Origin: Oceanospirillum maris DSM 6286
Lineage (GTDB): Bacteria > Pseudomonadota > Gammaproteobacteria > Pseudomonadales > Halomonadaceae
Length of the DNA stretch: 64,000 nucleotides
Assembly: GCF_000422865.1 (NCBI RefSeq)
Contig: NZ_AUGW01000013.1
Span: 1 to 64,000 of the forward strand
Direction: 5' to 3'
Part shown: piece after piece, positions 36,193 to 45,096 of the stretch
How positions within the stretch are numbered: position 1 is the stretch's first letter
How the letters are laid out: every line of letters begins with the position of its first letter
The notes under the pieces: model-generated
Databases searched by the model: none
The model's input: only the letters and a program-made list of their open reading frames with translations
What the model was told of the DNA's origin: nothing
Translations under genes and position numbers: made by a program

Positions 36193-38538
36193 TTACCAAA
36201 TAGAACTCAGATCCTTGTATAGTTCTAGGTCGCCTTGAATATCACTCCAGTGCGAAACCTCTGGCAAACGCTCAGCTTTTATGAGTTTGAAGTTAAAGTG
36301 TTCTTCGTAAGGCTTTTTAATTGCGTTGCTTAAGCGCACTGGCCTACCGGAAAACTCAAAGACCCAGTATTTTTCGATAGCGTCACTATCTTTTCCTGTT
36401 ATTTCCTTATTAATGTCACGCCTCGGCAAAAGCTTCACGCTAGCGACTGAATACAAGTATTGTCCTAATTGCTCCTTATCTTGATCACTGTCACGGACTG
36501 TGAGTACAAGATAACGTATTTCACGCACAATGTTTCTGTGTACATTTTGACGATTAGTCGCGATAAGTCTTGTGTGATAACCTTTTAAATGACCTGTTTT
36601 AGCTTTTTCCAAATACTCTTGGTCACGATCAAGTTCATTCACTGGCGCCACGAATGTCAAACCGTAGTATCTAGACACATTGACGCCATAAGGAGCAATA
36701 CGGGCAGAATCTTCAACAAAATGATAATCATATGACGAAGATTTTTTGTATCCCAAAGCCTCCCGAGTTTTACCAAGCTTCTGAGCTAAATATTCTTTTA
36801 TCCAATAATTATTAGAATCTTGATTGCCCTCACTTGGCAATAGTGGAAATGCGCCAATACCAATTTCCTTGATAGCTTCGGTATAAGGATTTTGTTCAGA
36901 TTTTTGATTTGGAAAAAAACCTGGATATAAAGCAAATGCGCCAAGAACGGGTCGACTTTTCATTGGTGACTCATGTTCAAAAAGTCGTTGGTGAATAATC
37001 GCATCTCGGTATCTATGCATCTGATTAATAGCATCTTCAGGTACGGCATCTTTTTCACCAAACTGCGTAGTGTCTATACGATACTTTGCATCAAACAAAA
37101 TAAAGAATGCTTCTCCATTTTCCAATGTGACACGAAGCACAATGTCAGGTCGATGGTTTGCAAGCCAAGTTCGATTAGCGGAACCTCTAGGCGTAAATGA
37201 AGGTTCATGGGCAAGCTCTATCTGCATTCCATCACTTTTATGTTGATATACGAAAGCGGCAGCCATCTCGTCCTTTGGAAATTGTTTTTCAAACTGCACT
37301 TGTTTAAGGTGACTAAGGGTTTTAGTTTGTTGTATAAAGCCCAAAGACTCAATAATCGACTTCACCTCTAAGAAACACCAAATCTCATAAATATCCGCTA
37401 CAGACTTCATGGATAATTGGCTTTCTCCTAGGCTTCCATTTAAGTAGTATTTTAATTGCTGCCAGACTTTATAAACCTTTGAATAACCAGCAGCTTCTTG
37501 CAGCACTTTAGATTCAGTATATTGCCCTTTAAAATCACCAACCTCTTGCCATAACGGGTGCTTTGCATACCGTCCAACTTGATCACGCCATACTTCTAAA
37601 TTTTTAAGAAAAGAGCTGGATACTCTTGAATCATTGTCTGCACGAATACTTAAAAGTATCTGAGATAAGTTCGCTTTGGTTTTCACAATAACCATTTTAA
37701 TACAGCGGTTTTCTGGGGTGTCAAGATTCAAGCGCTGCTTTTTGATAGTCAGCCGAGATGAACGTTTTGATGCTATCAACTCTTTTGCTTTCTGCTCCTG
37801 TTTCGCTCCTAGTCTTTTATTTATTCTTTCTAGTTTTTGCTGAAAAATATAAGACTGTAAGCGATTATGCGGAGCATTTAATACCCTTTTAACACCTTGA
37901 TTAAACTCGGCAACTAAACGCTCAAATTGCGCTAACCAAAAGAGTTCAAATTTCTCGGGTTGTCTAGATGATCTGCCTTGAGTATGAGTTGTTTTACCAC
38001 TAATGGCATATCGCCACAGCGGATAAACACGATCAATTTCTTGGTTCATAATGCTCAGATCTAGAGCTTGTATCATTTTTGTCGCAAAAACTGTAAAAGC
38101 TACTGATACAGATTGCTGAACCCCATTAATACTGTATTGGATTTCAAAACGACATAATCCAACATCATTGCCGAAGTTAATCGCTGCATTCAGTGATTTT
38201 CGTTTGGGGTGAGAAGAAAAGCTTTGATCAAGCAAAGCATACTTGTGATTGACGGAAAAAGAGTCTTTATCAACATGGTCATTAAACTCAATTTCAAACC
38301 AATACTGTCGGTTTTCAAAAAAGAACGGTTGAATATGTGGTGGACCCACAATATCAGAACGAGGAAACATTGGCTGAGAACCAACCAACACAAGCATCTC
38401 ATTATATTTCGGTAGCTCTACAGACCGTGATAAATAAGTCCTTTTTAGTTTATTCCTAGGGGGATCTAAGCTATCTGTAGATACATGAATCTCAAAGTCA
38501 TTATGTTCATAGCTCAACAATTCAGTATTTTTAGCCAT
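36193..38538 (-). CDS. McrC-like restriction nuclease subunit (DUF2357, PD-(D/E)XK)
   Basis: A 781-aa protein whose N-terminal two thirds resemble the DUF2357 region of McrC-type restriction proteins. Residues around 465-490 contain a PD-(D/E)XK nuclease core: RPDIVLRV followed by FFILFDAKYR. It includes VADIYEIWCFLEVKSIIESLG, typical of this family. It lies directly downstream of the McrB-like ATPase gene, 36 nt apart, so the two probably act as one enzyme. The region is markedly AT-rich compared with its neighbours. Confidence 0.85.
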   Translation of the reverse strand: MAKNTELLSYEHNDFEIHVSTDSLDPPRNKLKRTYLSRSVELPKYNEMLVLVGSQPMFPRSDIVGPPHIQPFFFENRQYWFEIEFNDHVDKDSFSVNHKYALLDQSFSSHPKRKSLNAAINFGNDVGLCRFEIQYSINGVQQSVSVAFTVFATKMIQALDLSIMNQEIDRVYPLWRYAISGKTTHTQGRSSRQPEKFELFWLAQFERLVAEFNQGVKRVLNAPHNRLQSYIFQQKLERINKRLGAKQEQKAKELIASKRSSRLTIKKQRLNLDTPENRCIKMVIVKTKANLSQILLSIRADNDSRVSSSFLKNLEVWRDQVGRYAKHPLWQEVGDFKGQYTESKVLQEAAGYSKVYKVWQQLKYYLNGSLGESQLSMKSVADIYEIWCFLEVKSIIESLGFIQQTKTLSHLKQVQFEKQFPKDEMAAAFVYQHKSDGMQIELAHEPSFTPRGSANRTWLANHRPDIVLRVTLENGEAFFILFDAKYRIDTTQFGEKDAVPEDAINQMHRYRDAIIHQRLFEHESPMKSRPVLGAFALYPGFFPNQKSEQNPYTEAIKEIGIGAFPLLPSEGNQDSNNYWIKEYLAQKLGKTREALGYKKSSSYDYHFVEDSARIAPYGVNVSRYYGLTFVAPVNELDRDQEYLEKAKTGHLKGYHTRLIATNRQNVHRNIVREIRYLVLTVRDSDQDKEQLGQYLYSVASVKLLPRRDINKEITGKDSDAIEKYWVFEFSGRPVRLSNAIKKPYEEHFNFKLIKAERLPEVSHWSDIQGDLELYKDLSSIW

Positions 38539-38574
38539 GTTCCATTACCGCCAAAGTATCAAAGTTCCGTTTAT

Positions 38575-40302
38575 TTAAGGCCAAAAAGATGTAAAGCCAC
38601 GAACAAGTTGATTATTCATCCAATTTAGTTTTTTCTTAGAACGACAAGCTATCGTTATTGTTTCACCTGCAGGCTTTACTTTTTCACGGTATAAATCCGG
38701 TCGTCCGTTTTCCCAAGCCCCAGCCAACTGTTGTTCTAATACTTTTAGTAGCTCTTCTAAAATATTATTTTCGATATGGCCAACCAATTTATCTTCATCT
38801 CCTTCGATTCGTGGTAATACCTTACACATCATAAAATCGTCCCACACGGCTTTCAGAGTCAAGTCATCTTGTGGTTGGCTACTGGCAACGGCAAGGAGTA
38901 ATTCATTCAATGCACGATAAGCCAGTTCAAAAGGTGTGTTTTTCAACACTGCGTTAACTGCCGTTAAAAAACCTACCGTTTTCGAGCCATCAGTATCAAA
39001 GGTATCGGCTAAATCCGCTTTACTGGCTTGTGACCAAATTGGGTAGCTCAGGCGTTTATTGCAACTGGTTGAGGTGAAAAATTCGTTAAAGTTATTAGGG
39101 AAAAACTCACCAAAATCAAAGCTCAGTGCACGGTCAATCACTTTACGTGAAAAGCCATGCGTGGTTTCATCCATGTTAACTGTGCCAGCTACTATTAGGT
39201 TAAATGGAATACCTAAGCCGTATTGGCAAATTAGTTTCCAAAGTTCATTATACTTACCGTCTTCAGCGCTACCAAAGCCTAGCGCTTCACGTAACTTGCC
39301 ACTATTTGCCACTTCTTTAATGGCTGCAGGTTTTAACAATGCATCACTGCTGTAAGTAAAGCTTCCGTTTTCTTTCCAATTCCATTCGCGGGTTTCAAGT
39401 ACCGATAAATAATCGGCAAAATACTGCTCGACAGGTGCAAGGTTCATTTCATCCAAACACAGCCAGTAAGGCAACACTTTCTCAAGCGCATCACGTTCAC
39501 CTTTTACCACTAGGCGTTTGCCTAAATCTTCGCTATCTTGAACTTCAACGTTTAGGTTGTTATCAGCAATCGCACGCCATGCTTTGGCGATAAACTGCAA
39601 TACATCAGTAGTGATATATTCGGCATTGCCGCCTTTTGCAAGACGCGATATATAGCCAAGCAAATCACTCGGCTCATGCCAGTCGGGGCGCACCGAGGTT
39701 AAACAATAGGTTTCAGCAAACTGTTTTGATGTTTTTGCCTGCTCGCGCACAAAACGGGTTTTACCTGTACCAGAGATGCCTGCGAGAAGGAGGAAGGGTT
39801 TGGAAAGTAGCTGCGCTTCTAACGGCTTTACTGCATTTGTTTTTCTTTTCTTTTTTGCATGTTCATTTGGTGAAAAAGATAAAGCTAAATTTTCTATTTT
39901 TTCTATCGTTACGTTTAGCGATTCAGAACTTAAGTCAATTACATTGTCGTCATAATCAGAAAAGTCTTGCTCAGCTGCCCAATTAATTATTTTAGAAAAT
40001 GTAGTAAAGCATGGCTTCGTTTGAACCGTAATCATAGAATTAAGAATCAGGTCAGTGAAATACTTAGAGCCATTATCTCGCCATTCCTTTTCAACATAAC
40101 GAGTCATCGAACTAAATTCTTTTAAATTAGACCTTATATCTTTTAGCCCACTCAAAATTGATTCTAAAGATAATGTAAACTCTTTAACGCTGCCACGCTG
40201 ACCGCTATTTCTGAAATTTACAAAACCACCTAAACTCCCGAGACTACAAGGAAACTTAGACTGCCCTGAAACTGAATCGAAGTAAGTATTTAAATCTGTC
40301 AT
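38575..40302 (-). CDS. McrB-like AAA+ NTPase
   Basis: A 575-aa AAA+ protein of the McrB family. Walker A is GISGTGKT at about 175-182, Walker B/sensor LCLDEMNLAPVEQYF, and the McrB-type loop GTVNMDETTHGFSRKVIDRAL. McrB proteins use GTP to drive DNA translocation towards the McrC nuclease; nucleotide preference here is inferred. The N-terminal 150 residues form a target-recognition region I do not recognise. It starts 6 nt after the methyltransferase stop, indicating one operon. Confidence 0.88.
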   Translation of the reverse strand: MTDLNTYFDSVSGQSKFPCSLGSLGGFVNFRNSGQRGSVKEFTLSLESILSGLKDIRSNLKEFSSMTRYVEKEWRDNGSKYFTDLILNSMITVQTKPCFTTFSKIINWAAEQDFSDYDDNVIDLSSESLNVTIEKIENLALSFSPNEHAKKKRKTNAVKPLEAQLLSKPFLLLAGISGTGKTRFVREQAKTSKQFAETYCLTSVRPDWHEPSDLLGYISRLAKGGNAEYITTDVLQFIAKAWRAIADNNLNVEVQDSEDLGKRLVVKGERDALEKVLPYWLCLDEMNLAPVEQYFADYLSVLETREWNWKENGSFTYSSDALLKPAAIKEVANSGKLREALGFGSAEDGKYNELWKLICQYGLGIPFNLIVAGTVNMDETTHGFSRKVIDRALSFDFGEFFPNNFNEFFTSTSCNKRLSYPIWSQASKADLADTFDTDGSKTVGFLTAVNAVLKNTPFELAYRALNELLLAVASSQPQDDLTLKAVWDDFMMCKVLPRIEGDEDKLVGHIENNILEELLKVLEQQLAGAWENGRPDLYREKVKPAGETITIACRSKKKLNWMNNQLVRGFTSFWP

Positions 40303-40307
40303 TTTTC

Positions 40308-41561
40308 CTATTCCATCAGTGAGCGTATTTGACGTGCAAGTGCATTAATCACGTTGACTGTAACGCTATTGCCGAATTGTTTATACGCTTGAACTTTTGA
40401 GCTACTAGCCTCAAACTCGTCTGGAAACCCCTGCAATCTAGCTGCTTCTCTAGGACTTATTTTCCTAGGATTCTTGCCTTTTTGCTCAATTAAAACTTCA
40501 CTACCATCTTTATAATATCTTGCAGAAATAGTATTCGTATACGGAGATTCTTCAGTCACTAAGCCATACCCAAAACCTTTGCCATTAATCTTATTTTGAA
40601 TCTTTCTACGCTGATGACCCTCCCATAACTTGTCGGAAATGGTTAGCTTAGGATCGGGATTTGATTCTAACTTGTCACCTACAGTTACTTCTGTTTGGAT
40701 CGGCACTGGATACTCAAAGTGATCAATCTCGCCATCGCGCCATAGAACAATATAAATACGCTGCCTATTCTGAGGAATCCCAAAATCGACTGATTTCAGA
40801 ACCATTTTTTTGGCTAAAGTTTGAATCTCTTTAATCGTTCCATGCTCAATAATTTCTTTTGGGATATTGCAGCTATAGCCAATATTGGTGAGGGTTTTGA
40901 GTATAACTTTTAGTGTGTGACCTTTATCGTGACTTATTAGGCCTTTTACATTTTCGAGTAAGGCAAATTTAGGCTTTTTTCTTTCCAAAATATTTGCAAT
41001 ATCGTGAAAAAGGGTTCCTCGAGTGTCGTCAATACCACGCTTTAAACCTGCATGAGAAAAGGGCTGACAAGGAAAACCTGCCAACAGCACATCATGTTCA
41101 GGGATTTCATTCGCAGGTATCTTTGTAATATCGCCAAAGGGTACTTCGCCATGATTATTTTTGTAGGTTTGTTGAGCGTGTTTATCAAATTCAGAAGAAA
41201 ATACACAAACACCTCCATTTTGTTGAAAACCGAGTCGAACCCCACCGATCCCTGCAAATAAGTCGATAAAACGAAACTTAGCGTCAAAATCAGGCTTTAA
41301 CTTTAGAGCTCCAAACACTTCATTAAAAAATGCATCTCGCGTTGTGTATAAACCTTTTTCTTGTAGCAGAGTTATTACATTTTCTTTGAGATTTTCAGGC
41401 TTGTCTAAATCAGGGTTACAGTAAAACTGGTTATCGGTTGCAATAGCATGTAGCCACTGATCAATTACCGCATCAACGTCACTGTCTTGTGGCACATGCT
41501 CAAGTGCTAAGGGCTTAATAATTTCTTCTGCTTGTAGAAGGACGTTGGTTCTATTGTTCAT
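40308..41561 (-). CDS. DNA (cytosine-5)-methyltransferase
   Basis: A 417-aa m5C methyltransferase. Motif I FIDLFAGIGGVRLGF begins near residue 98, the catalytic Cys165 lies in GFPCQPFSHAG, and ENVKGL, QNRQRIYIVLW and the C-terminal RLQGFPDEF and KQFGNSVTVNVI are present. About 95 residues precede motif I, longer than in minimal enzymes. It is the first gene of the operon with McrB- and McrC-like subunits. That arrangement recalls LlaJI-type restriction-modification, which has two methyltransferases rather than one. Confidence 0.93.
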   Translation of the reverse strand: MNNRTNVLLQAEEIIKPLALEHVPQDSDVDAVIDQWLHAIATDNQFYCNPDLDKPENLKENVITLLQEKGLYTTRDAFFNEVFGALKLKPDFDAKFRFIDLFAGIGGVRLGFQQNGGVCVFSSEFDKHAQQTYKNNHGEVPFGDITKIPANEIPEHDVLLAGFPCQPFSHAGLKRGIDDTRGTLFHDIANILERKKPKFALLENVKGLISHDKGHTLKVILKTLTNIGYSCNIPKEIIEHGTIKEIQTLAKKMVLKSVDFGIPQNRQRIYIVLWRDGEIDHFEYPVPIQTEVTVGDKLESNPDPKLTISDKLWEGHQRRKIQNKINGKGFGYGLVTEESPYTNTISARYYKDGSEVLIEQKGKNPRKISPREAARLQGFPDEFEASSSKVQAYKQFGNSVTVNVINALARQIRSLME

Positions 41562-41573
41562 TATTCACTACTA

Positions 41574-41851
41574 TTAGAAATTCTTGATGGATGACTTTAG
41601 GGCTAAGCATGGTTCTTGTGCTTTGCATTTCAAATAAATTGTACTTGCCCAATGTTTTAGTATTTTCGACACACTACTTACCGCACGCCCAGTAAGCGAG
41701 GCTAATTCGGTGACTGATTACGGCTCTTGCCCTGTATCACTTTTAATAGGTACTGGTTTTCTTTTAATAGCATATTGGCGACAAATTTAAGCGAGCAGAA
41801 CCAAATATCGACAAGGTAATCAGGGGGCGAGAGTTTGACCTTTAATGCCGA
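41574..41851 (-). pseudogene. HVO_A0114-type DNA-binding protein, frameshifted remnant
   Basis: Reading leftward from 41851, one frame gives DYLVDIWFCSLKFVAN, LLKENQYLLKVIQGKSRNQ and then meets TAG at about 41702. Shifting frame near there gives VTELASLTGRAVSSVSKIL, continuing open to TAA at 41574. Together they reproduce the winged-helix pattern of HVO_A0114-family DNA-binding proteins (VWFxSLK, then LLxxI, then SVTELAxLTGRxxSxVSxxLK), often antitoxin-like. A 1- or 2-base indel explains the break. No intact toxin partner is nearby. Confidence 0.65.
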
Positions 41852-42018
41852 TCATGCAACGTGATTGTTTGGCATTTTTCAAAATGAGCCTCTCCCATGC
41901 TCTCTAAAATGTGATTTTTGGCTCGGTAGCCCCCTCGCCTACAGGGGGAAATGATAGAAAAATGTTCTCCCTTCATCGGCCGGCTTATTCAAAACCGCAT
42001 AGCTTATGTCGGGAAATA

Positions 42019-42046
42019 AGAAAGCCGCCGATTCAGGCGGCTTTCG
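42019..42046 (-). terminator. Probable terminator of ettA
   Basis: AAAGCCGCC/GGCGGCTTT stem with a 6-nt loop; the minus-strand tail is T-rich (CTTATTT) but not a pure T run. Confidence 0.6.
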
Positions 42047-42070
42047 GTGTTAGGCGTTAATACACCGTTA

Positions 42071-42110
42071 AGCACCAATACGCTTGGCTCTTTTACGCAT
42101 CAATACGCTT
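42071..42110. repeat. Tandem duplication across the ettA stop codon
   Basis: On the minus strand AAGCGTATTGATGCG (ending the reading frame, KRIDA-stop) is followed 25 nt later by AAGCGTATTGGTGCT, also followed by TAA. The gene's end seems to have been copied once. Confidence 0.75.
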
Positions 42111-43754
42111 GTACTTCACACGCTTAGGCGCGTCTGAACCTACGCGTTTCTGGTGGTCGGCTTCGTACTCGGTGTAGTTGCCGGTGAAGAATTCCACTTT
42201 AGATTCACCTTCGTAAGCCATGATATGTGTGGCGATACGGTCAAGGAACCAGCGATCGTGGGAGATCACAAACGCACAACCTGGGAAGTTAAGTAGAGCT
42301 TCTTCCAGTGCGCGCAGGGTTTCGATATCCAGATCGTTGGATGGCTCATCGAGTAGCAGCACGTTGGCACCCTGTTTCAGGGTTTGTGCCAGATGCAGAC
42401 GGCCACGCTCACCACCGGACAGATCTTTAACAAACTTCTGTTGGTCGTTGCCTTTAAAGTTAAAGCGACCGGCATAGGCGCGAGACGGTACTTGGTAACT
42501 ACCAATGGTTAGAATATCTTGGCCGTCGGATAGGGCTTCCCAAACTGTCTTGGAACCGTCGAGATTTTCGCGGCTCTGGTTCACAAAGGCCAGTTTCACG
42601 GTTTCACCGATTTCCACGGTACCGGAATCCGGTTGTTCTTCACCAGCGATCATCTTGAACAGTGTCGATTTACCCGCACCGTTACCGCCTACGATACCGA
42701 CGATGGCACCTTGAGGTACGCTAAAGCTTAGGTTGTCGACTAATAATTTGTCGCCAAAGGCTTTGGTAACACCTTCAAAGTTAACCACTTTGTCACCTAG
42801 ACGAGGCCCAGGTGGAATGTAGATTTCGTTGGTTTCGTTACGGCTTTGGAATTCTTGAGATTGCATCTCTTCAAAGCGTGACAAACGCGCCTTACTTTTA
42901 GCATGGCGGCCTTTAGCGTTGGAGCGAACCCATTCAAGCTCAGATTTCATCGACTTTTGACGGGAGACTTCTTGCTTGGCTTCACGCTCAAGACGGGCTT
43001 CTTTCTGTTCTAGCCAGCTTGAGTAGTTGCCTTCCCACGGAATACCGTGGCCACGGTCAAGCTCTAGAATCCAGCCTGCAACGTTATCAAGGAAGTAGCG
43101 ATCGTGGGTAATGGCCACAACAGTGCCGGCATATTCGTGCAGGAAGCGTTCTAGCCATGCTACAGATTCTGCATCCAAGTGGTTGGTTGGTTCGTCAAGC
43201 AGCAGCATATCTGGGCTAGATAGCAGTAAGCGACAAAGAGCCACACGACGGCGCTCACCACCGGACAGGTTGGCAACATTGGCTTCCCAGTCTGGCAGGC
43301 GCAGCGCTTCGGCAGCCACTTCCAGTTTGCGCTCTAGGTTGTGGGCGTCAGAGGCTTCGATAATATTTTCAAGACGGGCTTGCTCAGCGGCTAGCTTGTC
43401 AAAATCTGCATCTGGCTCAGCATAGGCATCATAAACAGCCGCTAGTTGAACCTGGGCATCTTTGATTTCGGATAGCGCTTCTTCAACCACTTCACGCACG
43501 TTTTTGCTGTTATCCAGCACGGGTTCCTGTGGTAGATAGCCGACATTAATACCCGGTTGTGCGCGGGCTTCGCCGTTATATTCGGTATCAACACCGGCCA
43601 TAATACGTAGCAGGGTAGATTTACCTGCGCCGTTCAGACCGAGAACACCGATTTTTGCACCGGGGAAGAAGGATAGTGAGATGTCTTTTAGAATCTCTCG
43701 CTTCGGTGGGACAACTTTTCCCACTCGATTCATGGTGTAAACAAACTGTGCCAT
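42093..43754 (-). CDS. ettA: ABC-F translation factor EttA
   Basis: Energy-dependent translational throttle protein: a soluble ABC-F ATPase that binds the ribosomal E site and tunes early elongation to the ATP/ADP ratio. The 553-aa product has the EttA opening MAQFVYTMNRVGKVVPPKRE, two Walker A motifs (GLNGAGKST, GGNGAGKST), two LSGGER signatures, two LLLDEP Walker B motifs and the arm region EGNYSSWLEQKEARLE. The start at 43754 matches E. coli EttA; an upstream ATG at 43802 adds 16 non-conserved codons. Confidence 0.96.
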   Translation of the reverse strand: MAQFVYTMNRVGKVVPPKREILKDISLSFFPGAKIGVLGLNGAGKSTLLRIMAGVDTEYNGEARAQPGINVGYLPQEPVLDNSKNVREVVEEALSEIKDAQVQLAAVYDAYAEPDADFDKLAAEQARLENIIEASDAHNLERKLEVAAEALRLPDWEANVANLSGGERRRVALCRLLLSSPDMLLLDEPTNHLDAESVAWLERFLHEYAGTVVAITHDRYFLDNVAGWILELDRGHGIPWEGNYSSWLEQKEARLEREAKQEVSRQKSMKSELEWVRSNAKGRHAKSKARLSRFEEMQSQEFQSRNETNEIYIPPGPRLGDKVVNFEGVTKAFGDKLLVDNLSFSVPQGAIVGIVGGNGAGKSTLFKMIAGEEQPDSGTVEIGETVKLAFVNQSRENLDGSKTVWEALSDGQDILTIGSYQVPSRAYAGRFNFKGNDQQKFVKDLSGGERGRLHLAQTLKQGANVLLLDEPSNDLDIETLRALEEALLNFPGCAFVISHDRWFLDRIATHIMAYEGESKVEFFTGNYTEYEADHQKRVGSDAPKRVKYKRIDA

Positions 43755-43887
43755 AGCAGCAAAATGCTCCTGGTAGTAATCTTGATAATTAGCGTTGGGC
43801 AAGGGTCTAGAAAAGACCCGAATGGGGCTTATGATACCTCAGGCAAGAAAATATAACGAAGCCAGCAAGATAATTCCGCCCTATCCC

Positions 43888-44799
43888 TTAGTAAAAGCCT
43901 GTCTCACCCTCGGGGCGCGTTTTAAAGCGTCGATGCATCCACATATATTGTTCTGGGTGCTGGCGAATAATGTTCTCGATGACGGTATTAATACGGCGGG
44001 CATCAGCTGCATCATCACCGGATGGAAAATGATCCAACGGGGGGAAATATTCCAGCTCGTAGCGGTTATCGGCTAGGCGACGAACGGCCAACGGCACGGC
44101 GGCACAGCCTGTCATTTTAACAAGGCGGGCGGTCATCTTGATTGAGGCAGCTTCAATACCAAAGAAAGGGGCGAAGACGCTGACTTTGCGGCCAAAATCT
44201 TGATCGGGAGAGTACCAGATCGCTCGCCCCTGTTTGATGCGCTTCAAGGCGCTTTTTAAATCATGGCGGTCAATCGCTTTACCGTAAATCTGCTGTCGAG
44301 AGCGCGTCATAATCCACTCAAAGACGGGGTTGTCGTGTTTGCGGTAAAAGGTATCAATGTCAAAGTAGAGCTTGTTGATGGCTCCGGCAAGATCAAGGGT
44401 GCTAAAGTGAATGCCGATAATAATAGCGCCTTTACCCTGATCGAGTGCCTTTTGTAGATGCTCAGCCCCCTTTATCTGGGTGATGGGGCGTAGATATTCA
44501 GGTCGGCGAAACCAGGCGGTTGCCGTTTCAAAAAGACCAATACCATTGGCTAGAAAAGTGTCTTTGACCAGCTTCTGTTGAGCTGTGATATCAAGCTCTG
44601 GAAAGCAGAGGCGGATATTAACCTCGGTAATATGACGACGACGTTTCGCCAAGCTAAAAATCAACCAGCCTAGCGCTCGACCTAACCCTCTTTTAATAGG
44701 CCAAGGCAAAAAAGCCACCAGCCAGATAAAAAAGAACCCCACCCAAGTTGGCCAAAATCTAGGATGCCAGAAGCTTTTTGGGTATTTGTTTTTAGCCAT
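43888..44799 (-). CDS. lpxL: Lipid A biosynthesis acyltransferase (LpxL/HtrB family)
   Basis: A 303-aa inner-membrane enzyme that adds a secondary acyl chain, usually lauroyl, to lipid A. It has an N-terminal membrane anchor (WVGFFFIWLVAFLPWPI), the acyltransferase HX4D motif in IGIHFSTLDLAG, WYSPDQDFG and the C-terminal HPEQYMWMHRRFKTRPEGE. LpxL versus LpxM or LpxP cannot be fully decided; length and the IWYSPDQD stretch favour LpxL. Confidence 0.88.
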   Translation of the reverse strand: MAKNKYPKSFWHPRFWPTWVGFFFIWLVAFLPWPIKRGLGRALGWLIFSLAKRRRHITEVNIRLCFPELDITAQQKLVKDTFLANGIGLFETATAWFRRPEYLRPITQIKGAEHLQKALDQGKGAIIIGIHFSTLDLAGAINKLYFDIDTFYRKHDNPVFEWIMTRSRQQIYGKAIDRHDLKSALKRIKQGRAIWYSPDQDFGRKVSVFAPFFGIEAASIKMTARLVKMTGCAAVPLAVRRLADNRYELEYFPPLDHFPSGDDAADARRINTVIENIIRQHPEQYMWMHRRFKTRPEGETGFY

Positions 44800-45096
44800 T
44801 AGAGTTCCTTAAGGGGCAGAGGCGGGCTATTTTAATGCGCCTCTTGCAAGGCGGCAAACTTAGGCGGTAAAGTTTTTGCTTAATAGGCTATTAGCGATCA
44901 TGCTTGTTATCAATAACATGATATTTTATAGGGCTAATAGTTTAAGTGTCTGCGGGGTTAATAAAGTGAGCGTTTACTTGCTCGCTTGCAGCTTTAAAAG
45001 ATGTATTAAGCTAGAATTAAGGTTCGTATAAAAAATTCACCTTAGTAGATTATCGCTCTTCAGGGATTAAAGGCGGTGCAACGGAGCTCTTTGTGC
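44800..45096. other. Intergenic region between lpxL and the Cache protein
   Basis: Roughly 300 bases without a gene. It holds an imperfect inverted repeat centred near 44911 (ATCATG ... TGTTAT/ATAACATGAT) and an AT-rich stretch before the Cache gene that probably carries the divergent promoters. Confidence 0.35.
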
